Shown here: in pieces, positions 6,312 through 11,106 of the stretch
How the letters are laid out: every line of letters begins with the position of its first letter
Position numbering within the stretch: position 1 is the first letter of the stretch
NCBI GenBank assembly: GCA_003233615.1
Contig: QIMB01000226.1
Coordinates: forward strand, 1 to 11,106
Source: Nitrospirota bacterium
GTDB lineage: Bacteria > Nitrospirota > Nitrospiria > Nitrospirales > UBA8639
Direction: 5' to 3'
Length of the DNA stretch: 11,106 bases
The notes under the pieces: generated by a model
Database searches by the model: none
Seen by the model: the letters and a program-made list of their open reading frames with translations, nothing else
What the model was told of the DNA's origin: nothing
Position numbers and translations under genes: made by a program

Positions 6312-7547
6312 TTAAAATAAATTGGAGACGATCCTCGTTCCGCCGACCCACGTCCCAATAATGCTACCAATTGTTGGCAGCAAAAAAGCAAGAAAGACCC
6401 GAAGCAGCCGACTCTTCCACCACCGACCGGGAATCGCAATATCTTCCGCAACTGTCTGGAAATCCCGTACAATAGGAGGCTGCAGGTAGGCTTGCACAAA
6501 CGCGGTCACATAGCCCACACCAATAACCGGGGTGAGACTGGTAAATGGCGCGGACACAAACGCGGTAAGGATAGTCAAAGGATGCGCCATCGCCAAAAGA
6601 CCTCCAATACCGCTGGGAATGCCATTCGCCAAAACCCAAAACACCGCATTTTCTCCTGCCGCATCTGCACCTTTGTGCCAACCAATCCAAGCAATCGATC
6701 CGACGATTAACAGGGGAATACTCCAACCCACCATTTTCCACATAGAAGAACTCGGTGGGATATGATTGAGCTCTTCCAGATTTATAGCTTCCGTTTCTTG
6801 GTTCTCGATGGTCTTGCAAATGCCTTCCACATGTCCAGCACCTACCACTGCCACCGTCCGTGTTCCCGGGGCCTCTACCATTGTCTTTGCCAAATACAGA
6901 TCCCGCTCATCAATTAACACTTTTTTAAGTGTGGGCACCTCTTTGCCCAAGTCTTTCATCATCTCCGACAGCACATCCTTCTTTTTGAGATTGCGAATTT
7001 CATCTTCGGACACCTCGGTCGTATCGAAAATACTCAGAAGGAGTGAGGAGATCAGCATACTTTTTCGCCAAAACGGCGTGTTGCGCCAGGCCCGACGCAT
7101 GGTCACACGCACATCACGATCACCCAATATCACGGGAGCATTATGCTTTTCTGCCATCCGAATGGCTTCAAGCATTTCGGTTCCCGGCATAACGCCAAGC
7201 TTATCGCCCAGTCGTTTTTGAAAAGAGGCCAGCACCAGATTAACCATGAGTGTACTGAGTTGTTTTTGGCGAATAATGTCTTTGAGGTCCAAAGATTCCC
7301 ACCGGTTAGGATGCGAAATAGCTTCAAACCGCTTTGCATCTAATTCTACACAGACACCATCAGGATGTTCTTGCTCGATGACCAGCTTGACCAACTCTAC
7401 GGATTCCTGAGAAATATGCGCGGTGCCAATCAAGATGATTGTTTTGTCACCAGTAGTTAAGACTGTGACATCTGAGTCATACTGCCCGAGAAGACCTGTT
7501 GGGGAATCTGGAATTGCAGGCGATGAAGAATGATCAATGTTTGACAT
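6312..7547 (-). CDS. TraB/PrgY-family membrane protein
   Basis: 411-residue protein of the TraB/PrgY family. The name comes from enterococcal pheromone-shutdown proteins; homologues are widespread and are thought to be membrane-anchored metalloproteases. The soluble domain has the three family motifs: GTAHIS (41-46), GDRDVRVTMRRAW (142-154) and GAGH (236-239), plus VCVELDAKRF (65-74). Four hydrophobic segments make up the C-terminal third (about 271-290, 301-321, 323-350, 381-402), typical of the bacterial long form. The ATG at 7547 is preceded by AAGGTG (7555-7560) seven bases away; an in-frame ATG 13 codons upstream lacks this. A 15-bp palindrome lies just upstream (7576-7590). Substrate and physiological role in this organism are unknown. 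Confidence 0.92.
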   Translation of the reverse strand: MSNIDHSSSPAIPDSPTGLLGQYDSDVTVLTTGDKTIILIGTAHISQESVELVKLVIEQEHPDGVCVELDAKRFEAISHPNRWESLDLKDIIRQKQLSTLMVNLVLASFQKRLGDKLGVMPGTEMLEAIRMAEKHNAPVILGDRDVRVTMRRAWRNTPFWRKSMLISSLLLSIFDTTEVSEDEIRNLKKKDVLSEMMKDLGKEVPTLKKVLIDERDLYLAKTMVEAPGTRTVAVVGAGHVEGICKTIENQETEAINLEELNHIPPSSSMWKMVGWSIPLLIVGSIAWIGWHKGADAAGENAVFWVLANGIPSGIGGLLAMAHPLTILTAFVSAPFTSLTPVIGVGYVTAFVQAYLQPPIVRDFQTVAEDIAIPGRWWKSRLLRVFLAFLLPTIGSIIGTWVGGTRIVSNLF

Positions 7548-7575
7548 AGGCAGACACCTTGGCATATTGGGCAAT

Positions 7576-7590
7576 AAACTTGTCAAGTTT
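7576..7590. promoter_or_regulatory. 15-bp palindrome upstream of the TraB-family gene
   Basis: AAACTTGTCAAGTTT is a perfect inverted repeat with 7-bp arms around one base, ending 29 bp before the ATG. An extra half-site, AACTTGA, lies at 7599-7605. On the minus strand it contains TTGACA, but no -10 box is found at the right distance, so an operator is the more likely reading. Confidence 0.33.
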
Positions 7591-7691
7591 GATTCGATAA
7601 CTTGACTGAATGCCTGGGTTACTCCTCAAGGTAACCTTCTTTTCCTTGGACATTGAGTGGTACAATTAGTTCAATCGTTGCGTCAAGAGAT

Positions 7692-7895
7692 ATGGATAAG
7701 GAACAACCCCAGCCTACCCGACGACCTGCTACTTGGATCTGGTTGAGTGCAGATGGTGCCCGCTGGCGGATCACGCATACCTCAGACGGGATATGGTCAT
7801 GTCCCATCGGTACAGGCGGGAAACGAGTCGGATCCTGGAAATCCGGTCTCCCGTCCACGCTGGGCACGTGGCCTGTACCGAAGAAGCAGGATTAG
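7692..7895 (+). CDS. Possible small Trp-rich protein
   Basis: 67-residue frame with an unusual six tryptophans (for example ATWIWLSADGARWRITH), one cysteine, and a basic end (PVPKKQD). It occupies most of the 369-bp gap between two minus-strand genes and stops 21 bp before the next convergent stop. AAGAGA stands directly before the ATG but is too close to be a good ribosome site. TACAAT at 7661-7666 could be a -10 box, with no good -35. A minus-strand frame (7619-7867) covers the same bases and looks less protein-like. I do not recognise the protein. Confidence 0.4.
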   Translation: MDKEQPQPTRRPATWIWLSADGARWRITHTSDGIWSCPIGTGGKRVGSWKSGLPSTLGTWPVPKKQD

Positions 7896-7916
7896 AAACA
7901 CGATAAACCCTGGGCT

Positions 7917-8222
7917 CTACAGATCAAAGAGGAAATTCACGTTATCTCCTCCCCATGACTTGACCGTGCCCTCAATAACTTTCTCATTCTCAGAATAGAC
8001 CCACACCACCACATCCTCTAAACCAGTGAGTTTTTTCATCTGTGCCATCAGCACAAGAACAATTTTACGCCCTCGTTCTCGATCAGCCGCTAATCGGTTA
8101 CAGAACGTTTCCGTGACGTGCAATTGCAGCAGGTTCCCTTTGACTTGAAGACCTGTAATATCCGGGTTATCTCCCATCTGCACTTTGAGGCTCTCAGCAA
8201 TTTCCTCATTCGACTTAGACAT
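7917..8222 (-). CDS. Small cytoplasmic protein of unknown function
   Basis: 101-residue protein without signal peptide or membrane segment, not recognised. The predicted pattern is an N-terminal helix (NEEIAESLKVQM), a strand pair (LQVKGNLLQLHVTE), a second helix with basic residues (FCNRLAADRERGRKIVLVLMAQMKKL), and two C-terminal strands (DVVVWVYSE, EGTVKSWGGDNVNFLF), which suggests a compact alpha/beta domain. AGGTG (8227-8231) lies four bases before the ATG. It follows the aminopeptidase gene after 65 bp on the same strand, so co-transcription is likely. Confidence 0.85.
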   Translation of the reverse strand: MSKSNEEIAESLKVQMGDNPDITGLQVKGNLLQLHVTETFCNRLAADRERGRKIVLVLMAQMKKLTGLEDVVVWVYSENEKVIEGTVKSWGGDNVNFLFDL

Positions 8223-8287
8223 CTATCACCTAGTCTTCCTCATCCCCATGGCTATGGCCGGGATTGAAAATTCTCGCGAGTAAAACG

Positions 8288-10072
8288 TTAGGAAAGGGGT
8301 TGCGTCGCCTGCTCCAACCACGCGCGCGTCTCGGTATCAACTTTGTCTATCAAACATGTCCAAACACGAACATGATAGGCATTCACCCAATCCCGTTCAT
8401 GTGTGGACAGAAGGGCCACGACAATTAATGTCCTGTCGAATGGCACCACAGTCAACGTGTCGAATGCCAAAAACGGACGGTTGGAGTCCTTGGACATCTT
8501 CTCACATATGACCACAACTAGATTCTCCAGCCGAATCCCAAAGGATCCGGTTTTATAATACCCGGGCTCATTCGACACAATCATGCCTGGTTGCAGGGCA
8601 ACATCATTGGCCGATTTGGAAATCCGTTGCGGCCCTTCATGGACGCCAAGATAACTGCCGACGCCATGCCCAGTCCCATGATCATAATCTAACCCAATAG
8701 CCCAGAGGGGAGCCCGTGCCAACACATCAAGTTGACTCCCGGTTGTCCCTTTCGGAAATTTGGCAGTGGCCAGTGCAATATGGCCTTGTAAAACTCGAGT
8801 ATAGCGATCTCGGTGCTCTTCAGTCGGCTCCCCTATCGCCACCGTTCGTGTAATGTCAGTCGTCCCATCAAGATATTGGCCGCCTGAATCCACGAGATAC
8901 AAGGTCTCAGGCTCCAATAATCGATTGGTTTCAGGAGTCGAATGATAATGGACGATTGCCCCATTCGACCCTGCGCCAGAAATCGTCGGGAAACTGGAAT
9001 CCTCCCAAAGCTTTTGTTGCTTACGACAATCATCTAAATAGGCAACCGCTTGCAATTCTGTTACCTGCCCATTCGGTGTTTCTCGATCCAACCAGGCTAA
9101 AAACTTGCACACAGCCACACCATCCCGCTCATGGGCGGCATAGGACCCTTGAATCTCTACGGAATTCTTACAGGCTTTCGGCAAAGCGCAGGGGTCATCA
9201 CCATGAATAATGTGTGCCCCTTGCGTTGTCAACGTCGAAAAAATCCACGTATTCGTTTTCGTTGGATCACACAGAACATGTTGTCCCTGTTGCCCTAATT
9301 GCTGCAACGCCCCTTCAAAGGCTTCGGGCGATTCCAGGGAAACATCTGGCCCCAGATGCGACGCGAGACCAGGGCTCACTTTGTGAGAATCGACAAACAC
9401 CGCCACACGTGCAGTGGCGTAGATAATCGCCTCACACAAGGGCAGCGGTGTATGCGATATGTCGCTGCCTCGAATATTTAACAACCACGCAATGGAATCG
9501 GGTGCGCTAATGACAGCAGCGTCAATTCCTTGATCTCGAAAATTCTTGGCCAGATCCGCACGTTTCTCCTGCGAACTTTTGCCTGAGAACTCCAAGAGAT
9601 GTGGCTGAATCACGCCTAGAGGAATAGAGGGGCGCTCGCACCAAACCTGATCAATCGGATTGGGAGAACAAGGAATCAGTTCTGCCTCCACTCGATCACA
9701 GACTTTCTGATACCGTTCAAGATCCCTCGGAGTATGGAGCCACGGATCATAGCCAATGCGATGGTGGGGACGAACATGGTATTCAAGCCACATGGCAGGA
9801 GGATGATCGCCACTATGGTTGAAGGTGAAATTATGCTTATCGACTTGTTCTGCAACTTGAATGGTATACCGACCATCCACAAACATCGCAGCTTCTTGAG
9901 CCAGTATAATCGCGGTACCTGCAGATCCCGTAAACCCGGTGAGCCAGGCTAGTCGTTCAGCACAAGCTGGCACATATTCATTTTGATATTCATCAGCATG
10001 TGGAACGATGAATCCCGACAGCTCCAGACGCTGTAGTTCATGCCGCAGCGCTTCAAGTGGTGTATGGCCCAT
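8288..10072 (-). CDS. Xaa-Pro aminopeptidase (aminopeptidase P, M24B, long form)
   Basis: 594-residue metallopeptidase that removes an N-terminal residue preceding proline, normally in the cytoplasm with two manganese ions. It has the three-domain long form seen in eukaryotic XPNPEP1 and many bacteria: two creatinase-like N-terminal domains (about 5-150 and 165-305) and a pita-bread catalytic domain. All five metal ligands are visible: D395 (DSGGQY), D406 (GTTDITRT), H469 (GTGHGVG), E502 (NEPGYY) and E516 (RLENLV). H375 and H377 lie in the AIVHYHST segment. The C-terminal end AWLEQATQPLS matches the family end, so the protein is complete. The ATG at 10072 gives the usual length of about 600; a GTG 19 codons upstream adds residues unlike the family. 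No Shine-Dalgarno is visible. Confidence 0.94.
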   Translation of the reverse strand: MGHTPLEALRHELQRLELSGFIVPHADEYQNEYVPACAERLAWLTGFTGSAGTAIILAQEAAMFVDGRYTIQVAEQVDKHNFTFNHSGDHPPAMWLEYHVRPHHRIGYDPWLHTPRDLERYQKVCDRVEAELIPCSPNPIDQVWCERPSIPLGVIQPHLLEFSGKSSQEKRADLAKNFRDQGIDAAVISAPDSIAWLLNIRGSDISHTPLPLCEAIIYATARVAVFVDSHKVSPGLASHLGPDVSLESPEAFEGALQQLGQQGQHVLCDPTKTNTWIFSTLTTQGAHIIHGDDPCALPKACKNSVEIQGSYAAHERDGVAVCKFLAWLDRETPNGQVTELQAVAYLDDCRKQQKLWEDSSFPTISGAGSNGAIVHYHSTPETNRLLEPETLYLVDSGGQYLDGTTDITRTVAIGEPTEEHRDRYTRVLQGHIALATAKFPKGTTGSQLDVLARAPLWAIGLDYDHGTGHGVGSYLGVHEGPQRISKSANDVALQPGMIVSNEPGYYKTGSFGIRLENLVVVICEKMSKDSNRPFLAFDTLTVVPFDRTLIVVALLSTHERDWVNAYHVRVWTCLIDKVDTETRAWLEQATQPLS

Positions 10073-10216
10073 ATGTGACGTCGTATTCTTTCGATCTAAT
10101 GCATAGAGTATCCATACGGTGACTGTCACACGTACGGATTCGAAAGTAGGAGAATAACATATCTCTCATTGATCTTTCCGAAGAAACCGGAAATTGTGAA
10201 AGAAAAAATACGACAA

Positions 10217-10552
10217 CTACTCGATGGCTTGAAATGCCGTCTCTTCGGACGGATAGGTCGGAATCAGTGTAGAGAAATTTATTGCATCGAGTAAGGTTTT
10301 GATGGGGTGCTGCGGACCAACCAGGCTCATCGTCAAATCACATTCCTTCAAATTGAGGTACGCCAGAGCCAGCCCGCCCAATGCCGTGCTGTCCATAAAC
10401 GTCACGCCTTGAATATTGAACATGATATGTTTCGCACCTGAAAGTCGTGCGTTGCTCACAATCGCTTGAAAGACTTTTCTGGAGTAAAACGTCACTCGTC
10501 CAGAAATCATCAAGACGAGGGTGTCATCTTGTATTCGTTCAGCTACATGCAT
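10217..10552 (-). CDS. STAS-domain protein, anti-sigma-factor antagonist-like
   Basis: 111-residue single STAS domain of the SpoIIAA/RsbV type. Such proteins bind an anti-sigma or other switch kinase when unphosphorylated and are switched off by phosphorylation of one serine. The motif VTFMDSTALGGL (50-61) holds that serine as S55 by comparison with SpoIIAA S58. The beginning (DDTLVLMISGRVTFYS) and end (LGLL-like LLDAINFSTLIPTYPSEETA) fit the fold. AGGGGA (10558-10563) lies five bases before the ATG at 10552. The frame stays open 52 codons upstream, but that part is low-complexity and lacks a ribosome site. No partner kinase, phosphatase or sigma factor is in the window. Confidence 0.93.
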   Translation of the reverse strand: MHVAERIQDDTLVLMISGRVTFYSRKVFQAIVSNARLSGAKHIMFNIQGVTFMDSTALGGLALAYLNLKECDLTMSLVGPQHPIKTLLDAINFSTLIPTYPSEETAFQAIE

Positions 10553-10731
10553 AACAATCCCCTGATTCTCTGGTCTTTGTCGGCAATTTTCTGCATTTCT
10601 TGCTGATTGGCTTTGATTTTCTGATGATCTGCTCCATAATAGTCTCCGAGAGCGCGAGTAGAGAAAGTCTACAAAAAGAGAAACACATAGCTGTTCATTA
10701 CACAACAAGAGGAAACATACAGAAAGGGCAA

Positions 10732-10749
10732 GTATTCACAGAGGAATAC
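10732..10749. promoter_or_regulatory. Inverted repeat in the STAS-recQ divergent region
   Basis: GTATTC (10732-10737) and GAATAC (10744-10749) form a 6-bp dyad around ACAGAG, 29 bp upstream of the recQ -35 candidate. It could be an operator for either divergent gene; short dyads also arise by chance. Confidence 0.2.
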
Positions 10750-10777
10750 AAGGCCTGAACACCAGAGTCGAAAAAAA

Positions 10778-10806
10778 TTGTTATGAGTTCACTGTGGCCT
10801 TACAAT
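10778..10806 (+). promoter_or_regulatory. Sigma70-type promoter of recQ, probably giving a leaderless mRNA
   Basis: TTGTTA (10778-10783), a 17-bp spacer, and TACAAT (10801-10806). Transcription would begin around 10813-10815, that is, at the A of the recQ ATG. The absence of any Shine-Dalgarno before that ATG agrees with this. Confidence 0.45.
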
Positions 10807-10814
10807 CATCCTCA

Positions 10815-11106
10815 ATGGATTCATCAGACACAAACATCTCAAGCCAAGTTCCTCTGCTCGATCTGTTGAAAGAGCATTTTGGCTTTACCTCCTTTCGGCC
10901 GTTGCAAGAAGAGATTATTCGCGATGCATTAGCAGGACGAGACGTGGTCGCCCTATTGCCCACAGGCGGGGGGAAATCCCTCTGCTATCAATTGCCCGCG
11001 TTAGCTAGACAGGGGCTCACCGTGGTGATCTCCCCTCTCATAGCACTCATGAAAGACCAGGTCGACGCACTTCAAGCCAATGGCATTGCCGCGACGTTTC
11101 TCAACT
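10815..11106 (+). CDS. recQ: ATP-dependent DNA helicase RecQ, N-terminal part
   Basis: First 97 residues of a RecQ-family 3'-5' DNA helicase that acts in recombination and repair of stalled forks; the gene runs off the window end. Helicase motif 0 is FGFTSFRPLQEEII (22-35, Q31 contacts adenine), motif I (Walker A) is LLPTGGGKSLCYQLP (47-61), and motif Ia is ISPLIALMKDQV (72-83). The ATG at 10815 gives the usual short RecQ leader. A GTG seven codons upstream would overlap the predicted -10 box and is less likely. The gene is divergent from the STAS gene. Whether RQC and HRDC domains follow cannot be seen. Confidence 0.94.
   Translation, partial: MDSSDTNISSQVPLLDLLKEHFGFTSFRPLQEEIIRDALAGRDVVALLPTGGGKSLCYQLPALARQGLTVVISPLIALMKDQVDALQANGIAATFLN

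Noticed and set aside
7619..7867. Minus-strand 82-codon frame opposite the Trp-rich small protein
   Set aside because: No ribosome site or recognisable motif; the plus-strand frame is marginally better, though neither is certain.
10175..10193. Inverted repeat TTTCCG...CGGAAA between STAS and aminopeptidase genes as a terminator
   Set aside because: The stem is short and A/T-rich at its end, and no T-run follows it in the direction of transcription.
10553..10708. 52-codon N-terminal extension of the STAS protein
   Set aside because: The Ser/Arg/Gln-rich extension has no ribosome site, while AGGGGA stands correctly before the ATG at 10552 where the STAS domain begins.
1..11106. CRISPR array, tRNA or rRNA genes, insertion sequences, prophage, toxin-antitoxin or defence islands
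   Set aside because: No regular repeat-spacer array, RNA gene signature, transposase or phage protein was seen; the genes are mostly conserved housekeeping or regulatory families.

Overview
The window is an ordinary-looking stretch of bacterial chromosome with moderate G+C, tightly packed on both strands. There is no rRNA, tRNA, transposase, phage gene or CRISPR array. Several genes encode exported proteins with classic signal peptides, so the cell is probably Gram-negative. An exported truncated haemoglobin, a membrane sensor kinase with a LuxR-type partner, CobW, TraB and SIMPL proteins, and short palindromic dispersed repeats would fit a Nitrospirota (Nitrospira-like) bacterium. That assignment is inference; no marker gene in the window proves it.

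Left part (1-4183, plus strand): the 3' end of an isoaspartyl peptidase/asparaginase gene, then a translationally coupled two-component pair (membrane HisKA_3 kinase and NarL/FixJ-type regulator). Next come an unrecognised exported protein, a terminator, and an exported group-1 truncated haemoglobin with an elaborate upstream region: a near-ideal sigma70-type promoter, a palindrome over its -10 box, and a possible 17-codon leader peptide whose ribosome site lies in a hairpin. The regulator may control the exported genes beside it, but nothing in the sequence proves this.

Middle (4192-8222, mostly minus strand): a CobW-type metallochaperone GTPase preceded in transcription order by a SIMPL-domain periplasmic protein, a TraB/PrgY-family membrane protein, and a small unrecognised cytoplasmic protein. 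Two short plus-strand genes are likely or possible between them: a CxxC...CxxC zinc-ribbon protein and a Trp-rich orphan. Two hairpin repeats and a 15-bp palindrome lie in the gaps.

Right part (8288-11106): a full-length Xaa-Pro aminopeptidase, a stand-alone STAS (anti-sigma-factor antagonist-like) protein, and, divergently, the start of recQ, whose promoter seems to sit so close to the ATG that the mRNA would be leaderless.

I did not find a convincing new multi-gene system. The points most worth a second look are the control region and unusual haem pocket of the truncated haemoglobin, the threefold-repeated sensor of the kinase, and several very small reading frames that automatic annotation would probably miss.
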